64,000 nucleotides of DNA, taken from positions 124,001-188,000 of the forward strand of contig JAUIAV010000007.1 in the NCBI GenBank assembly GCA_030425195.1. The letters are read 5' to 3'. The notes beneath the pieces were generated by a model that did no database searches, was not told the origin of the DNA, and saw only the letters and a program-made list of their open reading frames with translations. Numbering within the stretch: position 1 is the first letter of the stretch; each line of letters opens with the position of its first letter. Positions 36,728-45,994 of this stretch are shown here, in pieces. The translations under genes and the position numbers were made by a program. The stretch is from Gammaproteobacteria bacterium (GTDB lineage Bacteria > Pseudomonadota > Gammaproteobacteria > Pseudomonadales > Azotimanducaceae).

Positions 36728-37909
36728 GTGAGTGAAGCAAACGAATTCAGAGCCGAAGTAGCCGCCTGGCTTGAGGACAACTGTCCGGAGGGCGCTCGCG
36801 GCCCCGGCCAGATTGCAACGGGATCCAGCAAAGTCACCCTGGAGCCGGACGTCGCCCTCTGGCTCGAGCGCATGGCCGAAAAGGGCTGGACCGTGCCCAC
36901 CTGGCCCACCGAGTATGGCGGCGGGGGCTTGAGCGCCGAGCAGGCGAAGATCCTCTACTCCGAAATGTCGAAGATCAACGCCCGCTCACCCCTGATGGGT
37001 ATGGGCACTTCCATGATCGGGCCCACCCTGCTGGAGTACGGCACGGAGGACCAGAAGCAGCGCCACATACCGAAGATCGCCCGCGGTGAGGTCCAGTGGT
37101 GCCAGGGATATTCGGAGCCGAACGCCGGATCCGACCTGGCCTCTCTGAAGACCCGTGCCGTGGACAACGGTGACCACTACGTGATCAATGGTCAGAAGAT
37201 CTGGACCTCGGGAGCGGCGACAGCCGACTGGATGTTCATCCTGGTCCGTACGGATCCCGACGCACCCAAACACGACGGTATCAGCTTCATGCTGCTGACC
37301 ATGGACCAGCCGGGGGTGACCACCAAGCCCATCCGTCTGATCTCCGGATCCTCCCCGTTCTGTGAAACTTTCCTGGACGATGCGATCGCCCAGAAGAACG
37401 ATCTGGTGGGCGAGCTCAACAAGGGCTGGACCGTCGGCAAGCGTCTCCTCCAGTTCGAGCGGTCCGGTATCGGCGGTCTCACCGGCGGTGCGAGCATCGC
37501 CGATCCGGCCAGAGTGCTGGTGAAGGTGGCCAAGAAGTACATCGGCGAGAACGATGGACTGATCGCCGACACCGCGCTGCGGGACAAGGTGCTGGATCTG
37601 AACATGACCCGCAAGGCGCTCAACTACACCGCCCAGCGGGTCAACGAGGAAAGCAAAGCGGGAACGCCGGGTGCCGCCACTTCCATCTTCAAGCTGGTCG
37701 GTGCCACCCTGCAGCGCGATGGTGCGGATCTCAAGCGGGACCTGATGGGCTTCAGGGGGCTGGGCGCCCACGAGGAGGTGGGATTCACCGCCGATGAGCT
37801 CAGAGCCACGGAAGAGTTCCTGCATCTGCGCACCACCACCATCTACGGCGGCAGCAGCGAGATCCAGGCGAACATCATCGCCAAGCGGGTACTCGGTCTT
37901 CCGGACTGA
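36728..37909 (+). CDS. Acyl-CoA dehydrogenase
   Basis: A 393-residue FAD flavoenzyme that would introduce the alpha-beta double bond into an acyl-CoA. It has the N-terminal helical domain (TWPTEYGGGGLSAEQAKILY), the middle-domain WCQGYSEPNAGSDLASLKTR and QKIWTSGAATADW, and the C-terminal YGGSSEIQANIIAKRVLGLP. The GTG start has GGGGA 7 bases upstream. The sequence is closer to the broad degradative acyl-CoA dehydrogenases than to the short-chain FadE enzymes, but the substrate cannot be read from the sequence. Confidence 0.92.
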   Translation: MSEANEFRAEVAAWLEDNCPEGARGPGQIATGSSKVTLEPDVALWLERMAEKGWTVPTWPTEYGGGGLSAEQAKILYSEMSKINARSPLMGMGTSMIGPTLLEYGTEDQKQRHIPKIARGEVQWCQGYSEPNAGSDLASLKTRAVDNGDHYVINGQKIWTSGAATADWMFILVRTDPDAPKHDGISFMLLTMDQPGVTTKPIRLISGSSPFCETFLDDAIAQKNDLVGELNKGWTVGKRLLQFERSGIGGLTGGASIADPARVLVKVAKKYIGENDGLIADTALRDKVLDLNMTRKALNYTAQRVNEESKAGTPGAATSIFKLVGATLQRDGADLKRDLMGFRGLGAHEEVGFTADELRATEEFLHLRTTTIYGGSSEIQANIIAKRVLGLPD

Positions 37910-37930
37910 CTTCGGGACGCTCAGGAGAAA

Positions 37931-37969
37931 TGAACGGGTGGAACGCGCGATACGCGTCCCACCCGTTCA
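37931..37969. terminator. Bidirectional terminator hairpin
   Basis: TGAACGGGTGG (37931-37941) pairs perfectly with CCACCCGTTCA (37959-37969). Inside it ACGCG pairs with CGCGT after one mismatch, giving a stem of about 17 bp with a 5-base loop. It lies between convergent genes. On the minus strand it is followed by TTTCTCC, so it is more canonical for the minus-strand operon. Confidence 0.75.
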
Positions 37970-37977
37970 GCCGGTGC

Positions 37978-38244
37978 TCAGCCCAGAGATTTCCTGATCC
38001 GCTTGTAGGCGTTGCCGATCTCCTCGGCCAGCTGCTTGCCGGCCGCCGCGATCTCACCGCCGGAATCCGACGCCGCATCGCCAACGCGCTTCATCCGCGA
38101 TTCCAGGTGGTCCCACTGCTTCTCCATCTCGTCCCACTCTTCCCTGGCCTCGGCCTTCAGGAGATGCAGCTGCACCCGTAGCTCGTCCCGCTCGGTCTTC
38201 AGCTTGTCGAGGACTTCTTCCACTTTGTCATCAAGGTCACCCAT
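37978..38244 (-). CDS. Small helical coiled-coil protein
   Basis: An 88-residue, highly charged and almost entirely helical protein. Residues 3-60 form a Lys/Glu/Leu heptad-like stretch (DDKVEEVLDKLKTERDELR ... EMEKQWDHLESRMKRVGD). The end resembles YqjD/ElaB-like basic tails only loosely. The ATG at 38244 is chosen since AAGGAG is spaced 5 bases before it, inside the end of the efflux-pump gene. It is the last gene of the metal-efflux run. I do not recognise a family with a known function. Confidence 0.7.
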   Translation of the reverse strand: MGDLDDKVEEVLDKLKTERDELRVQLHLLKAEAREEWDEMEKQWDHLESRMKRVGDAASDSGGEIAAAGKQLAEEIGNAYKRIRKSLG

Positions 38245-38246
38245 GC

Positions 38247-41200
38247 TCACTCCTTGTCTGGTTTGATCTGCGACCCCTCCATTGCGCCATGGCGCCGTCC
38301 GCCATGCAACACCCGGTAGAGCGCGGGGATCACGAACAGCGTCAGCAGTGTGGACGAGAGCACCCCGCCGATCACCACGCTGGCCAGCGGCCGCTGCACC
38401 TCGGAGCCCACGCCGGTGTTGAACGCCATTGGCACGAATCCGAGAGATGCCACCAGCGCCGTCATCAGCACCGGCCGCAGTCGGGTCAGCGCGCCTTCGA
38501 TGATGGCGTCCTCCAGCTGTGCCCCTTCCGCTCTCAGATCCCGGATGAACGAAACGAGCACCAGCCCGTTGAGCACCGCGATGCCGGACAGAGCGATGAA
38601 ACCCACGGAGGCGGAGATCGACAGAGGAATGTCGCGGAGCATGAGCATCACCACACCACCGGTCAGCGCGAGCGGCACACCCGCGAAGATCACGCCGGCA
38701 TCGCGAACGGATCCCAGCGCCACCACCAGGGCAGCCAGAATGAACAGCAGCGTGATGGGAATGACCAGCGTGAGCCGCTGGCTGGCGGACTGCAGATTCT
38801 GATAGGTGCCACCGTATTCGATCCAGTAGCCCGGCGGCACCGTATCCAGCCCGGCCACCGTCTCCCGGACCTCGGCCACGAAACCACCCAGATCGCGACC
38901 CCGGACATTGGCCGTCACCACCACCCGGCGCTTGCCATTCTCGCGATTGACCTGGTTCAAGCCCTCCTGAATTTCCAGCCGGGTAAGCTCACCGAGCGGT
39001 ACAAAGCCGCCTTCCGGCAGGGGTACCGGCAGCATGGCCCAGCGATCGGGATCCTCTCGAATGCCGTCCCCCAGTCTGAGCACGATGTCGGAGCGGCGAT
39101 CCCCCTCGTAGAGCTCGCTCACCACCTCACCGCCGAGACCTGCGGCGACGAGCTGCTGGAGCGACGCGAGATCGATACCGTACCGGGCGAGCCTGGCCCG
39201 GTCCGGCACCAGGGTCAGCACCGGCAGACCGGACGTCTGCTCCATGGCCACGTCGCTGGCTCCGGCCAGGCGGGAAACGGCGGCTTCGATGGCTTCTCCC
39301 GCTTCGGTGAGCACCTCGAAGTCGTCACCGAACACCTTGATGGCAAGCTGGGCCCGTACCCCTGCAAGCAGCTCGTTGAACCGCATCTCGATGGGTTGCA
39401 GGTATTCATACTGATTGCCAGGCACCTGCTCCACCAGCTGCGCGAGCTCCGCGATCAGGGCTTCCTTGCTCTGGCCGGGGTCCGGCCATTGTGCCCGGGG
39501 CTTCAGGATGATGAAGGTATCCGCCATGCTCGGCGACATGGGATCGGTGGCGATTTCACCGGAACCGATCCGGGAGAACACGCGTTCGACCTGCGGAAGC
39601 CCGGCGACGATCAGCTCCAGGCCCGTCTGCATGTCGATGGCCTGCGCGAGAGACGTACCGGGAATCCGCAGCGCGTGCATGGTGATGTCCCCTTCGTCCA
39701 GGCTCGGAATGAACTCGGTTCCCAGCCGGCTGGCCTGCCAGACCGCTGCGGCCACCAGCAGCACCGCCAGCGCCAGCACCGGAGCCCGGAATCCGAGAGC
39801 CAGCTTCAGCAGTGGCCGGTAACCGCGCTTGAGCAGGTCCATCACGGGGTTTCCCGGTTCGCGCACGGGTTTCCGGAACAGAAGTGCGACGGCTGCCGGT
39901 ACGAAGGTGACCGACAGCAGCATGGCCGACAGCAGCGCCATCACCACGGTGATGGCCATGGGATGAAACATCTTGCCCTCCACACCGGACAGGCTGAAGA
40001 CGGGCAGATACACGGCAGTGATGATGAAAACACCGAACAGGGCCGGCCTTATCACCTCCCGGGTGGCTTCGAAGACGATCTGCAGACGCTCATCGAGGCG
40101 GGTGGTCGCGGTGCCGGCCATGCCGAGCCTGCGCATGCAGTTTTCCACGATGATCACCGCGCCGTCGACGATGAGCCCGAAGTCGAGCGCGCCCAGACTC
40201 ATCAGATTGGCACTCACACCCGCCTCTACCATGCCCGTCACGGTCATGGACATGGAAATGGGTATCACGGCCGCGGTGAGCAGGGCCGCGCGGAAGTTCC
40301 GCAGAAACAGAAAGAGCACGATCATCACCAGGATGGCGGCTTCGAAAAGATTGGTCCGGATGGTCCGAAGTGTGTCATCCACCAGTTCCGTCCGGTCGTA
40401 GACGGCATTCAGACTCACGCCAGGCGGCAGGGAGGCCGCAATCTCCTGCACCTTCTCTCCCACCGCACTGGCAACGGCCCGGCTGTTCTCTCCCATCAGC
40501 ATGAAGACCGTCGAAAGCACCACCTCTTCACCCCCCTGGGTCGCTGCCCCGGCCCGGAGCTCGCGACCGAGGCCGACATCCGCCACCTGATCGAGCAGGA
40601 TGGGTACACCATCCCGTTCGGCGACGGGGATAGCCGAAAGCGCCTCCATGTCAGCCAGGAGGCCTGGCATCCGGATCAGCCATTGCGCTCCGCTGTACTC
40701 GACGAACCCGGCGCCCCGGTTGCCGTTGTGCGCACCGATCGCCGTCGCAAGATCGTCGAACGTGAGACCCGCAGCGAGCAGACGTGCCGGGTCAGGCGCC
40801 ACCTGGATCTGCCGTTTGAACCCGCCGATGGGATTGACCTCCACCACGCCGGGCACCCGGAGCAGCTGAGGTTTCACGATCCAGTCATGCACGGTGCGCA
40901 GATCCATGGGCGTGATCGGCGACCCGTCCGGGTGGGTGGCGCCGGGTTCCGCATCGATGGTGAACATGAACACCTCGCCGAGGCCGGTGGCGATGGGCCC
41001 GAGCTGCGGTTCGATGCCCGACGGCAGGCTCGAACGGACGGCGGCGAGCCGTTCACTGACCTGCTGCCGGGCGAAGTAGATGTCCGTCTTTTCTTCGAAG
41101 ACCAGGGTGATCTGGGCGAGTCCGTACCTCGAGAAAGATCGCGTACTCACCAGTCGAGGCATGCCCGCCATGGCGTTTTCGAGATAGAACGTGACCCGCT

Positions 41201-41387
41201 GTTCGACCTCGAGGGGCGTGTAACCCGGCGCCGGTACGTTGATCACCACCTGAACGTTGGTGATGTCCGGCACCGCATCGATCGGCAGGCGTGTGAAGTT
41301 CCAGACGCCGAAACCCGCCAGGAGGAGCACGATGAAACACACCACTCCCCGCCGGTTCACGGACAGCTTGAGAATCAGATCGAGCAT
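38247..41387 (-). CDS. czcA: Heavy-metal RND efflux pump, inner-membrane subunit
   Basis: A 1046-residue proton-driven RND transporter of the HME family, the pump of a CzcCBA/CusCBA-type tripartite complex. It has the N-terminal opening LSVNRRGVVCFIVLLLAGFG, the TM4 motif DFGLIVDGAVIIVEN (about 401-415), and twelve predicted helices around two large periplasmic loops. The DFG...DGA...VEN form is the one associated with divalent cations (Zn, Co, Cd, Ni) rather than Cu/Ag pumps, where DAA/DAL-type versions are usual. So CzcA-like is my call, with the metal unproven. It starts 12 bases after the adaptor gene. Confidence 0.92.
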   Translation of the reverse strand: MLDLILKLSVNRRGVVCFIVLLLAGFGVWNFTRLPIDAVPDITNVQVVINVPAPGYTPLEVEQRVTFYLENAMAGMPRLVSTRSFSRYGLAQITLVFEEKTDIYFARQQVSERLAAVRSSLPSGIEPQLGPIATGLGEVFMFTIDAEPGATHPDGSPITPMDLRTVHDWIVKPQLLRVPGVVEVNPIGGFKRQIQVAPDPARLLAAGLTFDDLATAIGAHNGNRGAGFVEYSGAQWLIRMPGLLADMEALSAIPVAERDGVPILLDQVADVGLGRELRAGAATQGGEEVVLSTVFMLMGENSRAVASAVGEKVQEIAASLPPGVSLNAVYDRTELVDDTLRTIRTNLFEAAILVMIVLFLFLRNFRAALLTAAVIPISMSMTVTGMVEAGVSANLMSLGALDFGLIVDGAVIIVENCMRRLGMAGTATTRLDERLQIVFEATREVIRPALFGVFIITAVYLPVFSLSGVEGKMFHPMAITVVMALLSAMLLSVTFVPAAVALLFRKPVREPGNPVMDLLKRGYRPLLKLALGFRAPVLALAVLLVAAAVWQASRLGTEFIPSLDEGDITMHALRIPGTSLAQAIDMQTGLELIVAGLPQVERVFSRIGSGEIATDPMSPSMADTFIILKPRAQWPDPGQSKEALIAELAQLVEQVPGNQYEYLQPIEMRFNELLAGVRAQLAIKVFGDDFEVLTEAGEAIEAAVSRLAGASDVAMEQTSGLPVLTLVPDRARLARYGIDLASLQQLVAAGLGGEVVSELYEGDRRSDIVLRLGDGIREDPDRWAMLPVPLPEGGFVPLGELTRLEIQEGLNQVNRENGKRRVVVTANVRGRDLGGFVAEVRETVAGLDTVPPGYWIEYGGTYQNLQSASQRLTLVIPITLLFILAALVVALGSVRDAGVIFAGVPLALTGGVVMLMLRDIPLSISASVGFIALSGIAVLNGLVLVSFIRDLRAEGAQLEDAIIEGALTRLRPVLMTALVASLGFVPMAFNTGVGSEVQRPLASVVIGGVLSSTLLTLFVIPALYRVLHGGRRHGAMEGSQIKPDKE

Positions 41388-41399
41388 GATTCGGAACTC

Positions 41400-42320
41400 C
41401 TAGTGCTCGTGCGACGCGGAGTCTTTGTCGATGTCCGCCTTGATCAGATAGCTGTTCGTCGTCACGTATTGATCCGACACGCTGAGTCCGTCCAGAACTT
41501 CCGCCCAGGTCCCATCCTGACGGCCAAGCACCACCGGGCGCGCTTCATAGAGATCACCCGTCTGCCGGTACACGACGGTTTCGCCCTGGTATGTCTGCAG
41601 CGCGGAGCGTTTCACGGCAAGATTCACGGCATGGCGGGCGACGATGATGCGGCCCGAGAGGAACATACCCGGCAGCAGCCTGCGCTCCGGATTCTCCAGG
41701 ATCACCCGGGCGGAGACCGACTGATCTCTCCGGACACTGACATCGATCCAGTCGATGACCCCTTCCGCCAGCCGTTCTCCTGCTGCAGTGGAGATCGCGA
41801 CGGACTCACCCGGGCCGACCCGGCTGCGGTCCCGGGGAAAGATCCGGAACATCCCCCAGACGGTTCCCGTATCGATGATCCTGAACAGCGTGCGTCCGGA
41901 TGTCTGCTCGCCGGCATTGGCATTCCTTTGGACGACCACGCCGGCAGTCGGAGCAGTAACTGAATACCGCGAGAGACTCTCATCGCTTTCCACCTCGGCG
42001 AGTGCGGCCCCCGCCTCCACGCGATCTCCCACCTGCGCAGAGACGGATCGGATCACACCCGGAAAGCGGGCCTGCACGGCAGCTTCCCTGGCGGGATCCA
42101 GGGTCACCGTGCCGAAGACCTCGATGGTTTCCAGAATCTCGGCAGCGCCGGCCGCCGCCACCTCCACCCCGAAGGCGTCGGCCATCTCCGGCTGGATTTC
42201 CGTATGGCCCTCGACATGATGAGCCTCTTCCAGGGGCATCGCCGTTTCGTCTCCGGAGGAACAGGCAGTCTGCAGCAGCCAGACTGAGACCAGAGTCATC
42301 AGCAATCGTGTCGTCATCAT
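41400..42320 (-). CDS. czcB: RND efflux periplasmic adaptor
   Basis: A 306-residue membrane-fusion protein. The lipoprotein-like signal ends LLQTACSSGDE. A His-containing stretch (EEAHHVEGHTEIQ, about 31-44) follows, then a barrel-sandwich hybrid domain (GVIRSVSAQVGDRVEAGAAL ... TAPTAGVVVQRNANAGEQT), a beta-barrel, and a membrane-proximal end. The usual long helical hairpin is very short. It bridges the pump and the TolC-type channel. Its start overlaps the upstream gene by 4 bases. Confidence 0.88.
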   Translation of the reverse strand: MMTTRLLMTLVSVWLLQTACSSGDETAMPLEEAHHVEGHTEIQPEMADAFGVEVAAAGAAEILETIEVFGTVTLDPAREAAVQARFPGVIRSVSAQVGDRVEAGAALAEVESDESLSRYSVTAPTAGVVVQRNANAGEQTSGRTLFRIIDTGTVWGMFRIFPRDRSRVGPGESVAISTAAGERLAEGVIDWIDVSVRRDQSVSARVILENPERRLLPGMFLSGRIIVARHAVNLAVKRSALQTYQGETVVYRQTGDLYEARPVVLGRQDGTWAEVLDGLSVSDQYVTTNSYLIKADIDKDSASHEH

Positions 42321-43597
42321 CGGGATACCTCCTCTTCACTGGGCCGACCGACGGCGGTTCCGGTCAGACGCTCGATTGCGATACGGTTCGCGTGACCTTC
42401 GTAGTTTTCCTGCAGCGCGGTCGTTCGCGCCTGCAGCAGCGTTATCTGAGATTGCCGGAGTTCCTGATAGCTGTACCGACCCGTCGCGTAGGCCTTCTCT
42501 GAAGCGATGACGACGGCTTCGAGCCTCGGCATCACCTGATCCTGAATCGCCGCTGCCCGATGCAGGTTGTGGTCCAGCTCCTCATGCAGCCGGAACAGCG
42601 TGGTTTCGATCTCCAGGCGCCCGGCAACGAGCTCCGCCTCAGCCCTGCCGACTTCCGCCCGCGCGCTTTCGATCCGGCCCGCATTCGGGTTGCTCCGGCC
42701 AATCGGCATCGTGAAGCCGGCAACGAACGCCATATCGTCCGTGGTGGCCAGATAGCGGGCGCCGGTCCGCACGAACCAGTCCTTCTTCGACTCGACCTCC
42801 GCCAGACGCAACTGAGCCTGCTGGACGCGGCTCCGGGTCAGGTACCGGTTGATCTGAGGCGAGCCGGACAGCTCGGCCATCAGTTCCGCATAGCTCACCG
42901 GTACGGGATGATGGCTGATGTCTCCGACGACGCGGTCGAAGTCCGGCTGGTGCGCGCCCCATCGGGACGCGAGCACCCGGCGCGCCACCAGCAGTTCGTG
43001 GGCAACATCCTCCTCGTCCAGCTGCCGCCAGACCAGATCGGCTTCGGCTCGATCCAGATCGATCTGCGGCGACCGGGCGACCCTGACCCTTTCCGCGACC
43101 GCATCCCGGGTCAGCTCGGCAAGCCTGACGCCTTCCTGCGCGAGCGCCAGCCTTTCCTGGTCCCGCAGAACCGCAAGGAAGGCATCCGCGGTTGCGGCAG
43201 CCACCTCGACGCGTCGCAGATCCGCTTCGACTTCCGCGGCACTCAGCCCGGTCTCTGCGGCTGAGCTGCGCAGTTTCCGCTTGCCACGTTCCAGCACCCA
43301 GACCAGGCTCAGAGTCGTCTCAGAGCGATCGAAACCCTCATAGAGATCCGAGCCTAGAAAGTTCTCCACCTCCAGATCCAACCCGACCCTTGGCCGCAGC
43401 CCGGCCTGAAGCACCCGGCCTTCCTCGATACGACGCTCATGGTCCGACAGAGCAAGCGCCGGATTTTCCGCCAGGGCCCGCTCGACGGCTTTCTCCAGGG
43501 TCAGCGACTCCGCACCCAGCGCCGACCCGGACCAGGCCAGCAGACAAAAAAGGGCACCAGGCAGCCGGCCTGTTCGAGACATGAGTAACGCCCGCAT
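42317..43597 (-). CDS. czcC: TolC-family outer-membrane efflux protein
   Basis: A 426-residue outer-membrane channel subunit. I start at MRALLMSR (43597), where GGAG is spaced 7 bases upstream; longer in-frame starts exist. A signal peptide ends near SGSALG. The two OEP repeats begin LTLEKAVERALAENPALALS and, in the second half, with RARAEVGRAEAEL-like long helices (SARAEVGRAEAELVAGRLE). The C-terminus contains YATGRYSYQELRQSQITLLQ, typical of the CzcC/CusC branch. It is translationally coupled to the adaptor. Confidence 0.88.
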   Translation of the reverse strand: MRALLMSRTGRLPGALFCLLAWSGSALGAESLTLEKAVERALAENPALALSDHERRIEEGRVLQAGLRPRVGLDLEVENFLGSDLYEGFDRSETTLSLVWVLERGKRKLRSSAAETGLSAAEVEADLRRVEVAAATADAFLAVLRDQERLALAQEGVRLAELTRDAVAERVRVARSPQIDLDRAEADLVWRQLDEEDVAHELLVARRVLASRWGAHQPDFDRVVGDISHHPVPVSYAELMAELSGSPQINRYLTRSRVQQAQLRLAEVESKKDWFVRTGARYLATTDDMAFVAGFTMPIGRSNPNAGRIESARAEVGRAEAELVAGRLEIETTLFRLHEELDHNLHRAAAIQDQVMPRLEAVVIASEKAYATGRYSYQELRQSQITLLQARTTALQENYEGHANRIAIERLTGTAVGRPSEEEVSR

Positions 43598-43675
43598 ATC
43601 CATACTCCATACGCGCCCGGAACCGAGCGCACTGAAAATCCACCGGGCTGCGCACAGCACCGGTCCAGCGATCAG

Positions 43676-44032
43676 TCAGGCAGAGAGCGGGGGTGCCCGG
43701 AGGGGCGGTCGCCAGCGATCGGCCTTTCGGAGCCGGTCGCTGGGCTGACGGGGTCTGTCCTGCGTCCAGCGGAGCAGGTAAGGCGTGGGTAGCAGAAGGC
43801 CGACGGAGAGCAGAAGCGGGACGAGTTTCGCCCAGTGCACTCCGAGCTCGACGATGGTGACGTCCGTGTCGTCCGAGTGATCGTGCCCGTCCGGATCCAG
43901 ACTGTGCACGTGGTCCGCGTGCATCTGCAGACCTTCCGTTTCCGGATTGGCATGCAGGTGCAGACCCGCCGCCTGCATCGCAAGCAGGGCGGTCGCACAG
44001 AGAATGAGCATGACTCGTGACACTCGACGCAT
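43676..44032 (-). CDS. Histidine-rich small membrane protein of the metal-efflux operon
   Basis: A 118-residue protein heading the RND operon. An N-terminal hydrophobic segment (about 6-23) is followed by a His/Asp-rich stretch (about 24-56) with HLHANPE, MHADHVHSLDPDGHDHSDD, then a second hydrophobic segment (about 66-88) and an Arg/Pro-rich tail. The His-rich loop would face the periplasm and has the spacing of a divalent-metal binding or sensing site. No family name comes to mind. It is 78 bases upstream of the TolC-family gene on the same strand, so a metal-buffering or loading role is inferred. Confidence 0.72.
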   Translation of the reverse strand: MRRVSRVMLILCATALLAMQAAGLHLHANPETEGLQMHADHVHSLDPDGHDHSDDTDVTIVELGVHWAKLVPLLLSVGLLLPTPYLLRWTQDRPRQPSDRLRKADRWRPPLRAPPLSA

Positions 44033-44096
44033 CCGGCAACTATACCCCGACCTGCCGGAGCCTGTCCCTAGGGGATGGCCGCAACCGGATCCGAAA

Positions 44097-45440
44097 TCAG
44101 CCGAGTGGCGAAAACATCAGGATGGCATTGTCGCTGGTGGGTTTCAGCGTCAGCTCGAGACCTTCATCGGATCGTTGCGCATCGAGCATCTGAAACCCCT
44201 CGGTCGCAAAGTGCAGCCCGGAGAGCCACCATCCGTTCTCGATCATCCGGGTCTCACCCGGTCCCAGGTCGTGCACGCTGACGACGGTGGTGCCGGGATT
44301 TTCCAGATGCACGAACCGTTTTCTGCAGCTTGCCTGCTCGGTCTTCGACGAACGGGCACGCAGCCAGGCACTGCCGCCTTCCAGAGTCCGCCAGCGAGCG
44401 CCGGCCAGCGGCACCCGGCCGGTCTCCGGCCTCGGCGACGAGCGGGCCTCCACATGCAGCCCCGGTTCCATCCAGCCGCTGAACTGCCGATCTCCCAGCC
44501 GCTCGCAGAGCGAGCGCGGTTCCCGGTCCGTGGCGGCATCCCCTTCCGGCAACTCGAGCGATTTCAGTCTGGCCAGGGCCGGAAAGGCGAACCGGGTGGC
44601 ATGTAACGGATCCGTCATCCGTTTGGGCAGCAGGGGTTCACCGGCCAGCGCATGCCAGGTGAGCCAGGCGCCGATCCACGGATAGGCGCTCACCGTCGTG
44701 CGGCCGCTGGTCATGGCCCCGAACAGCTCCGGCAGTCCGGGGTGAGCAAATCGGGCGATCTCTGCGATCAGTTCCGGCAGAAGTCCCTGCACGCTGTCGT
44801 GAAGCCGGGCACTCCGGCGCCAGAGGCCGAGCGCCCAGAGCTCCCGGGCGTAGGCCTGCGCATCGCCGAACCGACGCTCGGTGAGCTGCTCCAGGCCGCT
44901 CAGGGCGACATCGGTCGCCAGGCGCTCGCCCTGCCACCGGTCACCGAACTCCAGCTCCAGCCAGGCGACCAGCATGCTGCCCCAGGTCGTTTCCGGCGCC
45001 GCCTGGTCCTTGTCGCGGATGGCCAGTCGAATGGCGTCGAGCACACGGGCGCTGCGTTTCTCACCGAGCAGGTGGCTGTAGTCCCGGTGGACGGCGCCGA
45101 GTATCGAGCCCATCAGCTCCCGGGAATCCGGATCCATCACTTGCGCACGGCTGGCATCCGGAGAAAACAGCAGAGGAAAAGTGCCCCGGCCCGGATCCCG
45201 GCGGACCCGGTTCTGGAGAGGCAGAATCTTATCGATGAGAAGGCGGGCGAGCCCGAGTTCCGTCTTGCGGCCCTTACCCGCTGCCGTCCGTGCGAGCAGC
45301 AGCGCAGCAAAGGCGAGAGAATCCTGTACCGCCCTGAAACGGGGGTCTTCGGTGGTCCGCAGGAGGCAATGATGATCGTCGTAGCAGGTCAGTGCGCGGC
45401 GGATGGCCTGGTCGACGAGCGCCTGCTGGTGCGCCTCCAT
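44097..45440 (-). CDS. Uncharacterised soluble helical protein
   Basis: A 447-residue protein with no signal peptide. The ATG at 45440 has GGGAG 5 bases upstream. The first ~300 residues are mostly helical, with repeated Leu/Ala/Arg-rich helices (DSLAFAALLLARTAAG, GSMLVAWLELEFGDRW, GAWLTWHALAGEPLLP) reminiscent of an alpha/alpha-toroid. The last ~110 look beta-rich (ARWRTLEGGSAWLRARS, WLSGLHFATEGFQML). That is the layout of some polysaccharide lyases and heparinase-like proteins, but there is no signal sequence or motif to support it. It follows two bactofilin genes by about 50 bases. Confidence 0.6.
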   Translation of the reverse strand: MEAHQQALVDQAIRRALTCYDDHHCLLRTTEDPRFRAVQDSLAFAALLLARTAAGKGRKTELGLARLLIDKILPLQNRVRRDPGRGTFPLLFSPDASRAQVMDPDSRELMGSILGAVHRDYSHLLGEKRSARVLDAIRLAIRDKDQAAPETTWGSMLVAWLELEFGDRWQGERLATDVALSGLEQLTERRFGDAQAYARELWALGLWRRSARLHDSVQGLLPELIAEIARFAHPGLPELFGAMTSGRTTVSAYPWIGAWLTWHALAGEPLLPKRMTDPLHATRFAFPALARLKSLELPEGDAATDREPRSLCERLGDRQFSGWMEPGLHVEARSSPRPETGRVPLAGARWRTLEGGSAWLRARSSKTEQASCRKRFVHLENPGTTVVSVHDLGPGETRMIENGWWLSGLHFATEGFQMLDAQRSDEGLELTLKPTSDNAILMFSPLG

Positions 45441-45492
45441 CAATGCTCCCGACAGGGCGGATTCCCTGCATTACCCGGCACCGGCTCCCGGC

Positions 45493-45978
45493 TCAGTGCT
45501 TCGGGCTTTTTGAAAGATCCATGTCCACGGTGCCGCTGAACTGGGCGCCGTCGGCGATGCTGATTCGGCCCGTGTACACGTTGCCACGGACATCCGCGGA
45601 ATCGCGTATCACCACGGACTCCGCGCCGACGATGTTACCCTCGACCGTCCCTTCGATCACCAGATTTTTCGCATCGATGTCCGCATTGACCACGCCGGAG
45701 ACACCGATGGTGAGTTCCCGTGCCGTGTGTTTGATGGATCCTTCGACCCGGCCTTCGATCAGCATGTCCTCGGCCGCTTCCAGCTCGCCTTTGACGAACA
45801 GCGTCTTGCCGATCACGGAAACGCCATCCCGGGCGCTGCTCGGAGCAGGTGCCGGCGGATCGACCTTGGTTGCTTCAGGCTTCGTGTTCATCTTCGCGTC
45901 ATCCTCTCGCGTATCGTTCGTTGGCACCTGGTTTACCGGTGCTTTGATCTCGGGCTCATCCCTTTCAAACAGCTTCAT
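45493..45978 (-). CDS. Bactofilin (second copy)
   Basis: A 161-residue polymer-forming cytoskeletal protein. The start at MKLFERDEP (45978) has GGAGG 8 bases upstream; the frame is open further up, but that part overlaps the previous bactofilin. A ~70-residue disordered N-terminal tail rich in Pro, Lys and Asp precedes the right-handed beta-helix domain (about 70-155) with short repeats such as GRVEGSIKHTARELTIGVSG, IEGTVEGNIVGAESVVIRDS and RGNVYTGRISIADGAQFSG. It forms a pair with the preceding bactofilin. Confidence 0.9.
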   Translation of the reverse strand: MKLFERDEPEIKAPVNQVPTNDTREDDAKMNTKPEATKVDPPAPAPSSARDGVSVIGKTLFVKGELEAAEDMLIEGRVEGSIKHTARELTIGVSGVVNADIDAKNLVIEGTVEGNIVGAESVVIRDSADVRGNVYTGRISIADGAQFSGTVDMDLSKSPKH

Positions 45979-45994
45979 GTCCTTCTCCTCCGCC

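Noticed and set aside
38247-41387. Copper/silver (CusA) assignment for the RND pump
   Set aside because: The TM4 motif is DFG...DGA...VEN, linked to divalent cations rather than to Cu/Ag pumps.
38289-41963. Very long open frame on the plus strand
   Set aside because: It is antisense to the RND pump and adaptor genes; the translation is His/Gln/Arg-rich without domains, as expected for a shadow frame in GC-rich DNA.
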